Assembly: GCA_025965635.1 (NCBI GenBank)
Contig: JAOPWO010000302.1
Coordinates: 1-37,686 of the forward strand
Direction of reading: 5' to 3'
DNA: 37,686 nt
Origin: Modestobacter sp.
GTDB taxonomy: Bacteria; Actinomycetota; Actinomycetes; Mycobacteriales; Geodermatophilaceae
The notes below the pieces were generated by a model. That model was not told where the DNA came from and ran no database searches. It saw nothing but the letters and a program-made list of their open reading frames with translations. Shown one piece after another: positions 20,492 to 29,656 of the stretch (its first letter is position 1; the number at the start of each line of letters is the position of its first letter). The translations under genes were made by a program, and so were the position numbers.

Positions 20492-23344
20492 ATGAGCGTT
20501 ACCGACCGGCGCACGCGCCGCGCCCTGGCCCAGGACCGGGACGACGACCTGCTGAACCCGGCCGGGCCGCTGCTGGCCGTGCTCGAGGAGGCCGCACCCG
20601 GCGGGGTCGCGGCCCGGGCCTCGGACCGGCTCTCCTTCGCCCACGACGCATCCCACTACCTGCTGGTCCCCCAGGCGGTGGTCACGCCCCGCGACGCCGG
20701 CCAGGTGGCCGCGCTGCTGCAGGTGAGCGCCACCCAGGGCGTGCCGCTGACCTTCCGCTCCGGCGGCACCAGCCTGTCGGGGCAGGCCACCAACGACGGC
20801 GTGCTGGTCGACACCCGGCGCAACTTCCGCGGCATCGAGGTCCTCGACGGCGGCGCCCGCGTCCGGGTGCAGCCCGGGGCGACGGTGCGGGCGGTCAACG
20901 CCCGGCTGGCGCCGTACGGACGCAAGCTCGGCCCCGACCCGGCCAGCGAGTCCGCCTGCACGATCGGCGGCGTGGTGGCCAACAACTCCAGCGGCATGGC
21001 GTGCGGTACCGAGTTCAACACCTACCGGACGCTGGAGTCCGCCGTCCTGGTGCTGCCCAGCGGCACCGTGCTGGACACCGGCGCCCCCGACGCCGACGAG
21101 CGGCTGCGCGCCGTCGAGCCGGAGGTGTACGAGGGGCTGGCCCGGCTGCGCGACCGGGTCCGCGGCAACCCTGTCTCGGTCGACAAGATCCGCAGCCTCT
21201 ACGCCATCAAGAACACGATGGGCTACGGGGTCAACTCCTTCGTCGACCACACCCGGCCCGTCGACGTCCTGCTGCACCTGGTCGTCGGCAGCGAGGGGAC
21301 GCTCGCCTTCGTCGCCGAGGCGACCTTCGCCACCGTGCCGGCCCATCCGCACGCGGCCACCGCGCTGCTGATGTTTCCCGACCTGGCCGCGGCCACCGGG
21401 TCGCTGCCGGCCCTGGTGGACGCCGGCTTCGCGACCATCGAGCTGCTCGACGCGACCAGCCTGCGGGTGGCCCAGGGGGACCCGGAGGCGACCGCGGAGC
21501 TGCGGGCGCTGCAGGTCCGCGACCACACCGCGCTGCTCGTGGAGCACCAGCAGCCGACCAGCGAGGAGCTCGCCGACCGGGTCGCCGCGTCCGCGGCGGT
21601 GTTCGGCGGCCTGCCGCTCGCCTCTCCCGCCGGTCTCAGCAGCGACGCCGTCACGCGGGCGGCGCTGTGGCACATCCGCAAGGGCCTCTACACCGCGGTC
21701 GCCGGCGCCCGGCCGTCCGGCACCACGGCGCTGCTGGAGGACATCGCCGTCCCGGTGGAGCGGCTGCTGCCCACGTGCGAGAGCCTCACCGAGCTGTTCG
21801 ACCGGCACGGGTACGCCGGCAGCGTCATCTTCGGGCACGCCAAGGACGGCAACGTCCACTTCCTGCTGAACGAGGACTTCGACCGTCCGGAGATGATCGA
21901 GCGCTACCTGTCCTTCACCGACGACATGGTCGACCTGGTGCTCGGCCACGACGGCACGCTCAAGGCCGAGCACGGCACGGGGAGGATCATGGCGCCGTTC
22001 GTGCGCCGGCAGTACGGCGACGAGCTGTACGAGGTGATGCAGGAGGTCAAGCGGCTGGTGGACCCTCGGGGTCTGCTCAACCCCGGGGTCCTGCTCGACG
22101 AGGACCCGGCCGCCCACATCAGCCACCTCAAGTCGACGCCCACCGTCGAGGTCGAGGTCGACCGGTGCGTGGAGTGCGGCTACTGCGAGCCGGTCTGCCC
22201 GAGCAAGGACCTCACCACCACGCCCCGCCGGCGGATCGTGCTGCGCCGGGAGATCGCCCGCGCACGGGACGCCGGAGACGCCGATCTGCTGGAGCGACTG
22301 GAGGACGAGTACCAGTACGACGCGATCGACACCTGCGCCGTCGACGGCATGTGCCAGACCGCCTGCCCGGTGCTCATCGACACCGGGGACCTGACCCGCC
22401 GGCTGCGCGGTGAGCAGGCGGGCCGGGTGGAGCAGAAGGTGTGGTCGGCCGCGGCGCGGCACTGGGACGGGACGACGCGGGCGGCGGCCGCCGCGCTCAC
22501 CGTCGCCCGGACCGTGCCCTCCCCCCTCCCCCGCGCCGCCACCGTGGCCGGCCGGGCGCTACTCAGCCGGGACACGGTGCCGGCCTGGTCACCGGAACTG
22601 CCCGGCGGCGGCACCCGGCGGCGCCCCCGCCCGGCGCAGAACGCGCAGGCGGTGTACTTCCCGGCGTGCATCTCCACGATGTTCGGGCCGACCGGCGGTC
22701 CCGGCGTGCAGGACGCGTTCCTGGCGCTGTGCGACCGGGCCGGCGTCCCGGTCCGGGTGCCCGACGGCATCGGCGGACTGTGCTGCGGGACCCCGTGGAA
22801 GTCCAAGGGCCTGACCGGGGGCTGGGAGGCGATGCGCGCCCAGGTGGGCCCGGTGCTGCGCGAGGCCACCGACGACGGCGCCCTCCCGGTGGTCGTGGAC
22901 GCGGCCTCCTGCACGGAGGGCCTGATCCGGCTGCTGGGCGAGGACGAGGGCATCACGGTCGTGGACGCGGTCGCGTTCGTCGACTCCGCCGTCCTGCCGC
23001 AGCTGCCAGCGGCGCGTCGCGTGCCCTCGCTCATGGTGCACCCGACCTGCTCCTCCACCCAGCTCGGGATCAACCCGGCGCTGCTGCGGGTGGCCGCGGC
23101 CGCGGCGGTGGAGGTGCTGCAGCCGAACGACTGGCTCTGCTGCGCCTTCGCCGGCGACCGTGGGCTGCTGCACCCGGAGCTGACCGCCTCGGCGACCGCA
23201 GCCGAGGCCCGGGACGTGGCCCTCCGCCCGGCGACGGCGTACGCGTCGGTGAACCGGACGTGCGAGCTGGGCATGACGCGCGCCACCGGGCACCCCTACC
23301 AGCACCTGCTCGAGGTGCTCGAGGAGGCCACCCGCGAGGGATGA
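20492..23344 (+). CDS. FAD-binding and Fe-S-binding oxidoreductase, D-lactate dehydrogenase-like (FAD_binding_4 / FAD-oxidase C / 4Fe-4S / cysteine-rich domains)
   Basis: 950 aa: FRSGGTSLSGQATNDGVLVDTRRNF, HAKDGNVHFLLNEDF, CVECGYCEPVCPS...CAVDGMCQTACPV, C-terminal CCG-like GGLCCGTPWKSKG / DWLCCAFAGDRG. Confidence 0.92.
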   Translation: MSVTDRRTRRALAQDRDDDLLNPAGPLLAVLEEAAPGGVAARASDRLSFAHDASHYLLVPQAVVTPRDAGQVAALLQVSATQGVPLTFRSGGTSLSGQATNDGVLVDTRRNFRGIEVLDGGARVRVQPGATVRAVNARLAPYGRKLGPDPASESACTIGGVVANNSSGMACGTEFNTYRTLESAVLVLPSGTVLDTGAPDADERLRAVEPEVYEGLARLRDRVRGNPVSVDKIRSLYAIKNTMGYGVNSFVDHTRPVDVLLHLVVGSEGTLAFVAEATFATVPAHPHAATALLMFPDLAAATGSLPALVDAGFATIELLDATSLRVAQGDPEATAELRALQVRDHTALLVEHQQPTSEELADRVAASAAVFGGLPLASPAGLSSDAVTRAALWHIRKGLYTAVAGARPSGTTALLEDIAVPVERLLPTCESLTELFDRHGYAGSVIFGHAKDGNVHFLLNEDFDRPEMIERYLSFTDDMVDLVLGHDGTLKAEHGTGRIMAPFVRRQYGDELYEVMQEVKRLVDPRGLLNPGVLLDEDPAAHISHLKSTPTVEVEVDRCVECGYCEPVCPSKDLTTTPRRRIVLRREIARARDAGDADLLERLEDEYQYDAIDTCAVDGMCQTACPVLIDTGDLTRRLRGEQAGRVEQKVWSAAARHWDGTTRAAAAALTVARTVPSPLPRAATVAGRALLSRDTVPAWSPELPGGGTRRRPRPAQNAQAVYFPACISTMFGPTGGPGVQDAFLALCDRAGVPVRVPDGIGGLCCGTPWKSKGLTGGWEAMRAQVGPVLREATDDGALPVVVDAASCTEGLIRLLGEDEGITVVDAVAFVDSAVLPQLPAARRVPSLMVHPTCSSTQLGINPALLRVAAAAAVEVLQPNDWLCCAFAGDRGLLHPELTASATAAEARDVALRPATAYASVNRTCELGMTRATGHPYQHLLEVLEEATREG

Positions 23345-23555
23345 CCCGGTCAGGACCCGTCCGACCACCCCGACCCGGAGGAGGTCGTCGACGCGACCGT
23401 GCCGGGCAGCGCAGTCGGCCCACCGGCGTCGCCGGCCGAGCCCAGGCTGCCCATCCCGTGGGTGCAGCCGATCGGCATCAGCCGGTCGCCGGGGGTCCCT
23501 CGTCTCCGGCGACACCGGGTACATCCGGGCGGGCCGTTGCCTGGCGCACGCAGGA

Positions 23556-23585
23556 GGCGGACCGGTCCACAGGGACCGGCCCGCC
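23556..23585. terminator. Hairpin ggcggaccggtcc-aca-gggaccggcccgcc between convergent genes
   Basis: Strong GC stem between the LDH-like gene (+) and the phasin gene (-); plausible bidirectional terminator. Confidence 0.6.
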
Positions 23586-23623
23586 TCAGGAGTCCGCAGC
23601 GCGACCTGCGACGTGCGGTGCGA

Positions 23624-24202
23624 CTACTTGGTGTCGTCCTCGACGAGGCGAGCGACGAGCTCGTCGACCGTGCCGGTCTTGAGCAGGTTGCGCTTGCCGG
23701 CCTCATCGGCGAGCTCGACCTTGGTGAGGCCCTCGTAGCGCGCGCGAGCGTCGTCCTGAGCCTTCTTGCGCTCGACCCGCTCGGCCTTGGCGGCCTCCGC
23801 GCGCGCCTCGCGCTCGGCCTTCTCCGCCTGGTCGGCCTGGTCGGCAACCGTCTGCTCGAGGTTGTCGACGCCCGTGCGGGCAGCGTCAGCCAGACCCTGG
23901 GCCTGGTCACGCACGACGGTGGTGACCGACTCGATCTGCTGGCGGGTGACGCCGGTCAGCGTGTTCGCGACCTCGGCGAGCTTGCGGGCGTAGTCGTGGT
24001 TCAGGTCGACGACCTGCTTGATGAAGGAGAACTGGCGCTCCACGACCTCGGTGGCGTCCAGCTGCGGGACGGCGGGGACGGTGGGGAGGGCGCGGAACTG
24101 GTCGGTGACCGAGTTCAGGCTGTTCTTCCACGTGTCGAGCGTGCTGGTGAAGGCGTTCTCGACGCGGCGGGCGGTCTCGGCGTGATCGGTCGTCGAAGTC
24201 AT
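23624..24202 (-). CDS. Phasin-like protein with a lysine/alanine-rich linker and SAP-like C-terminal domain
   Basis: VENAFTSTLDTWKNSLNSVTDQFRALPTVPAVPQLDATEVVERQFSFIKQVVDLNHDYARKLAEVANTL (amphipathic phasin-like), then QADQAEKAEREARAEAAKAERVERKKAQDDARARYEGLTKVELADEAGKRNLLKTGTVDELVARLVEDDTK. Confidence 0.8.
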   Translation of the reverse strand: MTSTTDHAETARRVENAFTSTLDTWKNSLNSVTDQFRALPTVPAVPQLDATEVVERQFSFIKQVVDLNHDYARKLAEVANTLTGVTRQQIESVTTVVRDQAQGLADAARTGVDNLEQTVADQADQAEKAEREARAEAAKAERVERKKAQDDARARYEGLTKVELADEAGKRNLLKTGTVDELVARLVEDDTK

Positions 24203-24208
24203 GCGTTA

Positions 24209-24238
24209 ACTATCCCAAGCACTTGCTTTGTATGTCAA
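24209..24238 (-). promoter_or_regulatory. Phasin promoter: TTGACA - 18 bp - GATAGT, with AAGCA-N2-TGCTT palindrome in the spacer
   Basis: Minus strand reads TTGACATACAAAGCAAGTGCTTGGGATAGTTAACGCATG; the -10-like box ends 6 nt before the phasin ATG. Confidence 0.6.
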
Positions 24239-24312
24239 CCGCTCGGGCGGATGTGACCCGACACACCGGCCGCGCGAGGATGGACCGCCGGGCATCCGGC
24301 GCTGCGTCAGAC

Positions 24313-25125
24313 ATGCCTCTCCTCGCGTCCGACCGCGCCGGCCGCGGTGAGCCGCTCCTGCTCCTGCACGGCATCGGCTCCACCCGGGACGACTTCGCCG
24401 CACTGCTCCCGGAACTGGCGGAACACTTCGACGTCCTGTCCGTCGACCTGCCCGGGCACGGCGCCTCGGAGGTCGGCACGTGGCCACCGACCGTCGCCGG
24501 GCTCACCGACGCCGTCGAGGCCGACCTCGACGCCCGGGGTCTGCACCGCGTGCACGTGCTGGGCAACTCGCTCGGGGGCCGCATCGGCATCGAGCTCGCG
24601 GCGCGCCGCCGGGCCCGCTCCCTCGTGGCACTGTCCCCGTCCGGCCTGGGTCTTCCGGCGGAGCGGTTGCACCAGGGACTCCTCATGGCCACGACCCGAC
24701 ACCTGACCCGGGCACTGCGACCGCTTCTCGGCACCCTCGCCGGCACGCCAGCTGGCCGCACCGCGCTGCTCGGCGGGATGCGCGCGCGCCCGTGGGAGGC
24801 GAGCGAAACCGAGGCACTGGCCATGCGCGGTGGCTTTGCTGACGCCACCGGGTTCTGGTCGATGCTGTGGTGGGCGGTCCTGCGGGACGTCCCGACCGGC
24901 CTGCACCGGGTGGAGTGCCCGGTCACGCTGGCCCAGGGGGCCCTCGACATGGTCGGCGCGGGGCAGACCCCGCGGTACCTGGCGCTGATCCCAGGGTCGC
25001 GCTTCCACCTGCTGCCCGCCGCAGGGCACGCGCCCCAGTCCGACGCCGCGGACGCGATCCTGACCCTCGTCCGGGACACCGCCGGACGGGCCGGCACGCG
25101 CACCGGTGGTCCCGTCCGCACCTGA
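24313..25125 (+). CDS. Alpha/beta hydrolase
   Basis: LLLLHGIGSTRDDFAALLPEL, VLGNSLGGRIGIEL (GNSLGG nucleophile elbow), AAGHAPQSD; start ambiguous (ORF opens at 24223; ATG at 24313 chosen). Confidence 0.8.
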   Translation: MPLLASDRAGRGEPLLLLHGIGSTRDDFAALLPELAEHFDVLSVDLPGHGASEVGTWPPTVAGLTDAVEADLDARGLHRVHVLGNSLGGRIGIELAARRRARSLVALSPSGLGLPAERLHQGLLMATTRHLTRALRPLLGTLAGTPAGRTALLGGMRARPWEASETEALAMRGGFADATGFWSMLWWAVLRDVPTGLHRVECPVTLAQGALDMVGAGQTPRYLALIPGSRFHLLPAAGHAPQSDAADAILTLVRDTAGRAGTRTGGPVRT

Positions 25126-25162
25126 GGACGGCGCGGCGACCACCGGGCGGGCCGAGGCGGAC

Positions 25163-26287
25163 CTACGCGGAGCGCGGGGCGGCCGTCCCGAGGAAGAACC
25201 GGAGCATCTCGGCGGATGCATCCGGTCCCATGGGGTCGGTGCAGGACCCGGCCGCACTCCCGCCGAACCAGGCATGACCGCCCCCGTGGACGGTCCACGA
25301 CTCAGCCAGGACGGCGCCGGCGACGTCGGTGTGCACCACCCGGGTGCAGGGACGGCCTCCCCGGCGCGTCACCAGGGTCGCGTCCGCCACCGGGCTCGGA
25401 GCCGAGACCAGCCGGGCAGCCACCAGCTTCTCCGCGTTGACCGGCGCCACGGTGGCATCCCGGTCACCGTGGAACACGATCAACGGGACACGGCCGGCCG
25501 GGCCCGGCGAGCCCCCGGTGCGCATGGCGGCAAGGGCAGAGATCGGGTCGTGCGCCGCACCGTAGGCGATTCCGCTGTGGACGCCGACGCCGGCGAACAG
25601 TTCCGGGTACGTCGCCGCCATCACCGCGGCCATCGCGCCACCGGCGGACAGCCCGGCGACGTACACGCGGGAGCTGTCGACGGCGTGCTCGGTCATGACC
25701 CGGTGGACGATGGCGGCGATGATCGAGGGCTCACCCGAGCCGGCCACCTGGTCGGCCCGGGAGAACCAGTTCCAGAAGCGACCACTGTTGGCGGCCGCGG
25801 ACTGCTCGGGATAGGCGACGAGGAAGACGTGCTCCTCGGCGTGTTCGTTCATCCGGGTCCCCGCGGCGCAGTCCGCCGCGTCCTGCTCGCCCCCGTGCAG
25901 CATGACGACCAGGGGGACCGGTGCGCCCGTGTACCCGGTGGGGATGTACAGCTCGTAGCTGCGGGTGCCGGCCGGCACCCGGTGGCTCAGACGGCGGATC
26001 TCCCCTCCGGATGGGGCCGTCTCGACCACACCCGGACGTGACCCCACCGTGCGCGTGGGCCCACCGGTCCGCGGGCGGCCGGACATCGCCGCCACCGCGG
26101 CGGAGCCGACATCTGGGGACGGTCCGCTGGGGCGTCGGGGGCCGGACGGGGAAGCCCCGGACGACCGGACGCCGGAAGGAGCGCCGAGCGTGCGCTGGAT
26201 GGTCTCCACCGCCTCGGTCGGGCGCCCGGCGCGGGTGAGCCGCAGGACTTCGGACATGCGGGATCTGCGGTCGCCGTCCATGGTCAC
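25163..26287 (-). CDS. PHB depolymerase-family extracellular-type esterase
   Basis: [95 protein letters not shown]...MLRFFLG. Alternative start at 26257. Confidence 0.88.
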   Translation of the reverse strand: MTMDGDRRSRMSEVLRLTRAGRPTEAVETIQRTLGAPSGVRSSGASPSGPRRPSGPSPDVGSAAVAAMSGRPRTGGPTRTVGSRPGVVETAPSGGEIRRLSHRVPAGTRSYELYIPTGYTGAPVPLVVMLHGGEQDAADCAAGTRMNEHAEEHVFLVAYPEQSAAANSGRFWNWFSRADQVAGSGEPSIIAAIVHRVMTEHAVDSSRVYVAGLSAGGAMAAVMAATYPELFAGVGVHSGIAYGAAHDPISALAAMRTGGSPGPAGRVPLIVFHGDRDATVAPVNAEKLVAARLVSAPSPVADATLVTRRGGRPCTRVVHTDVAGAVLAESWTVHGGGHAWFGGSAAGSCTDPMGPDASAEMLRFFLGTAAPRSA

Positions 26288-26368
26288 CTGTGCGGGTGTG
26301 GGGCTCGGTGCCGCCCGGCCGACCGGCGCCGGACGACTGCCGCCCGCGCGGTGGCGGGGGCAGCGGCC

Positions 26369-26646
26369 TCACGTGGTGCGCGAGGCGCGAGAGTCCTTGA
26401 CCGCCCCCGGCGCCCGGAAGGCGCCGCGGACCTCCACCGTGGCGATCGTCGCCGGCGACGGTTCCGGGGTGACGTCGTCGGCTCGGTGACGGCCGTGGCC
26501 CTGAACTCGAACCGCCACCGGATCGCCGTCCGGAGGAAGGCGGTGCGGTGGGCGTGGGACCCCTCATCGGCCGGTAGGTCGAACCGACCCGGATCGACGG
26601 GCTCGATCTTCATGGTGATCTTCTCGCTCGTGTCCACCTCGGCCAT
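26369..26646 (-). pseudogene. Small hypothetical protein with an apparent frameshift
   Basis: MAEVDTSEKITMKIEPVDPGRFDLPADEGSHAHRTAFLRTAIRWRFEFRATAVTE has good GC3; the sensible continuation DDVTPEPSPATIATVEVRGAFRAPGAVKDSRASRTT* lies in another frame. Confidence 0.45.
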
Positions 26647-26834
26647 CGGCCCCCTCGGCCCGGCCTCCTTCCTCGACCCTCCCACGCGATGGTCCGACGA
26701 GCGACGCGGCGGCCGGTGACCGTCCGGCCCAGGACCGCAGCTCACCGGCGGTGCCGGAACCGCCGGTCAGGACCGGTCGGCCCTCACGTCCCGGATGCGC
26801 GACTGGACACCGTCGTCCACGGACGCTACGACTG

Positions 26835-26850
26835 TGTGACGACGATCACA
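26835..26850. promoter_or_regulatory. Perfect CRP/GlxR-type site TGTGA-CGACGA-TCACA upstream of phaB
   Basis: tgtgacgacgatcaca matches TGTGAN6TCACA exactly; 70 bp before the phaB ATG. Confidence 0.7.
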
Positions 26851-26920
26851 TCGAGTCGGCGGATGCCCGCGCGCGACCCGTCCGCGTTCGTCGCGTCTCG
26901 TCCGACCGGGAGGAACTCAC

Positions 26921-27769
26921 ATGACTCAACTGGATGCCCAGGCCACCGAGGAGGGCGCCGTCGCGGAGGCCGCCCGGGACAGCGTCGGCGACAAGCTGCG
27001 TGGCCGGGTCGCCTTCGTCACCGGCGGCACGAGGGGCATCGGCGCCGCCATCTGCCGCAGCCTGGCCACGCAGGGGGCCACGGTGGCTGCTGGATACAGC
27101 GGCAACGACGAGGCCGCAGCCAGCTTCCGGGACAGCTTCCACCAGGAGTTCCCCGGCGGGGGGTTCAGCGTCCACAAGGGGGACATCAGCTCCGGCGACG
27201 ACTGCCGGCGCACCGTGCAAGAGGTCATCGAAGAGCACGGCACGCTGGACATCCTGGTCAACAACGCCGGCATCACCGTCGATCGGGGCGTGCTGAAGAT
27301 GACCGACCAGGACTGGCAGCGGGTCATCGAGGTGAACCTGTCGGGCGCGTTCTACCTGTCCCAGGCGGCGCTGCGGCACATGCTCGACCGCGGCAGCGGC
27401 CGGATCATCAACATCTCGTCGGTCATCGGCGAGACGGGCAACATCGGGCAGACCAACTACGCCGCCGCCAAGTCGGGACTGTTCGGCCTCACCAAGACCC
27501 TCGCCCGCGAAGCCGCCTTCCAGCTGCAGAGAGCCGGCAAGCTCGACGGCCTCGGTGTCACCGTCAACACGGTGACCCCCGGGTTCATCGCCACCGAGAT
27601 GGTCTCGACCATGCCGGAGAAGGTGCTCGACTCCATCCGCGCCCGCATTCCGCTCGCCCGCCTGGGCGAGCCGGAGGAGATCGCCCGCGTCGTGCACTTC
27701 CTCGCCGCAGACGCCTCCGGCTACATCACCGGACAGGTCTGGGGCGTCAACGGAGGCCTGGACATGTAG
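26921..27769 (+). CDS. phaB: SDR-family acetoacetyl-CoA reductase (PhaB-like)
   Basis: GRVAFVTGGTRGIGAAICRSLATQGATVAAGYSGN, DILVNNAGIT, ISSVIGETGNIGQTNYAAAKSGLFGLTKTLARE, GYITGQVWGVNGGLDM. Confidence 0.85.
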   Translation: MTQLDAQATEEGAVAEAARDSVGDKLRGRVAFVTGGTRGIGAAICRSLATQGATVAAGYSGNDEAAASFRDSFHQEFPGGGFSVHKGDISSGDDCRRTVQEVIEEHGTLDILVNNAGITVDRGVLKMTDQDWQRVIEVNLSGAFYLSQAALRHMLDRGSGRIINISSVIGETGNIGQTNYAAAKSGLFGLTKTLAREAAFQLQRAGKLDGLGVTVNTVTPGFIATEMVSTMPEKVLDSIRARIPLARLGEPEEIARVVHFLAADASGYITGQVWGVNGGLDM

Positions 27770-27872
27770 GTACGGACCCGGCCGTGTCGTGTCCCGGTGT
27801 GTGGCGGAGGTCTCATCGGGTTAACGTCCATCCACTTCGCGGCGCGCAGCGCCGCCGACGAGGAGGTCGCAC

Positions 27873-29051
27873 GTGCCGGTTCCCAGCCCGAGACCGACGA
27901 TGACGCCGGCCTCGATCCTGGCCAGGCAGACGACAGCCAACACCGCTGCCAGTCTCGCCGAGATCGCCCAGGCCGCACAGCGGATGTGGTCGAGTGGTGC
28001 CGCCGGCCCCCTGGCGCCACTGCACCTGGCTGCCCGGAGCGCCCGTTGGTGGACGGCCATGGTCGACCGGAAGGTGCCCGAGTGGCACCTGCCGCACCGC
28101 ACGGTCCTCAGCACACCGTTCGCCCACGTGCACGACTTCTCCCCCGCCGACGCCCTTCCGGGTGTCGTGCCGACACTGGTACTGCCGCCGCAGGCCGGTC
28201 ACTCGTCCCACGTCGTCGACTTCGCCCCCGGACAGAGCCAGCTGACCGCGATCCTCGACGCCGGGCTCACCCAGCTGTACGCGATGGAGTGGCGGCCGGC
28301 AACGGCGCAGACGCGCGGGGTGACCATCACCGACTACCTGGAGGTCATCGACCGGGCGATCCTGCACGCCGGCGGACGGGCGAACCTGGTCGGCGACTGC
28401 CAGGGCGGGTGGCTGGCCGCCATCTATGCCGCGCTGCACCCCGAACGCGTGCACACCCTCACGCTCGCTGGGGCCCCGATCGACTTCCACGGCGGCGAGT
28501 CGGTCATCGCCGCGTCGACCCACCTGTTGACCTCGGCGCTGGGCATGGCGCCGTACCGCACCCTCGTCGCCCTGAACGGCGGGAACATGTCGGGCCGGGC
28601 CGTGCTCAGCAACTTCATCCTCATGCAGCCGCAGTCCGAGGTCGGCCGGCATCTGCAGCTGTTCGAGAACCTCGACGACCCCCAGCACGTCGAGCGTTAC
28701 CGGGTCTTCGAGGACTGGTTCAAGTACACCCAGGACATCCCGGGCGCCTTCTACCTCTGGCTGGTGGAGCACCTCTTCCAGCGCAACGAGTTGATCGACG
28801 GACGGCTCGTGGTCGGCGGGCGCCGGGCCGACCTGGCGAGGATCACCTGCCCGCTGCTGCTGCTGGCCGGGGCGAAGGACCACATCACGCCCCCGGCGCA
28901 GCTGTTCGCCGCTGCCCGTGCGGTCGGTACCCCGCCCGCCGGCATCGTGCAGCGCACGTCGTCGGCCGGGCACCTCGGCCTCTTCACCGGCCGCCAGGCC
29001 CTGACCGAGGACTGGCCCGTCCTCATGGCCGAGGTCCGGCGGTGCAGCTGA
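27873..29051 (+). CDS. PhaC-like alpha/beta-fold protein (short, Cys-nucleophile motif GDCQGG)
   Basis: GRANLVGDCQGGWLAAIYAALHPERVHTLTLAGAPIDFHGG; GxCxGG lipase-like box of PHA synthases; VFEDWFKYTQDIPGAFYLWLVEHLFQRNELIDG; GTG start with GAGGAGG RBS. Confidence 0.75.
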   Translation: MPVPSPRPTMTPASILARQTTANTAASLAEIAQAAQRMWSSGAAGPLAPLHLAARSARWWTAMVDRKVPEWHLPHRTVLSTPFAHVHDFSPADALPGVVPTLVLPPQAGHSSHVVDFAPGQSQLTAILDAGLTQLYAMEWRPATAQTRGVTITDYLEVIDRAILHAGGRANLVGDCQGGWLAAIYAALHPERVHTLTLAGAPIDFHGGESVIAASTHLLTSALGMAPYRTLVALNGGNMSGRAVLSNFILMQPQSEVGRHLQLFENLDDPQHVERYRVFEDWFKYTQDIPGAFYLWLVEHLFQRNELIDGRLVVGGRRADLARITCPLLLLAGAKDHITPPAQLFAAARAVGTPPAGIVQRTSSAGHLGLFTGRQALTEDWPVLMAEVRRCS

Positions 29052-29085
29052 CCTCCGGGAGTCCTCCCGCCGGCAGCAGGAGACG

Positions 29086-29499
29086 TCAGGCAGGTGGCGT
29101 CCGGCGGTCCACGAAGCTCCGGTAGACCTGCACCAGCGCGTCCCGCTCCTCAGGGGTCAGGTCCGGGTCGGTGCGGATGGCCTCCTCGGTGGGAGGCGGC
29201 GCGGGTGCCTCCTCCCGCGCTGCCTCTGGCGCGAAACCAGCCTGCACCAGGAGCGTGTCGGCCGGGATGCCGAGCGCTTGGGCGATCGCGTGCAACACCC
29301 TCAGGGAGGGCTGGTGCAGGCCGCGCTCCACCTGGCTGAGGTAGGCGTTGGACACCTTGGTCAGGCCGGCCATGCCCCGCAGCGACAGGTCGGCCATCTG
29401 CCGCTGCAGACGGATGTACTCGCCGAGCTGCCGAACCCGCGGATCCTCGTTCCCTGCCGCCACCGTGCCCTCCTCGGTCGGGCACCCAGTCTCACCCAT
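29086..29499 (-). CDS. XRE-family transcriptional regulator, possibly PHA-associated
   Basis: LGEYIRLQRQMADLSLRGMAGLTKVSNAYLSQVERGLHQPSLRVLHAIAQALGIPADTLL; directly downstream of phaC. Confidence 0.85.
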   Translation of the reverse strand: MGETGCPTEEGTVAAGNEDPRVRQLGEYIRLQRQMADLSLRGMAGLTKVSNAYLSQVERGLHQPSLRVLHAIAQALGIPADTLLVQAGFAPEAAREEAPAPPPTEEAIRTDPDLTPEERDALVQVYRSFVDRRTPPA

Positions 29500-29656
29500 G
29501 GCGGTGACCGCCCCAGCGGTGCCCCGGCCGCCTCCCCCGGGGAGTGGACCGTCGACGCGCGATCGGGCACGAGGCGCAACGGTGGCGCGGTCGGTGACCG
29601 ATGCGCCCGGCGCCTCGCCGCATGGCGATCGGGCCGCTGACCGGCCCGACCCGCTG

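Noticed and set aside
19157-22462. 1101-aa minus-strand ORF
   Set aside because: Antisense to the Fe-S oxidoreductase and an alternate frame of the MFS gene; only a short stretch coincides with one frame of the sarcosine-oxidase pseudogene.
23350-23500. Short minus-strand frame LMPIGCTHGMGSLGSAGDAGGPTALPGTVASTTSSGSGWSDGS*
   Set aside because: Good GC3 but no clear start or family; may be another remnant, insufficient evidence to call.
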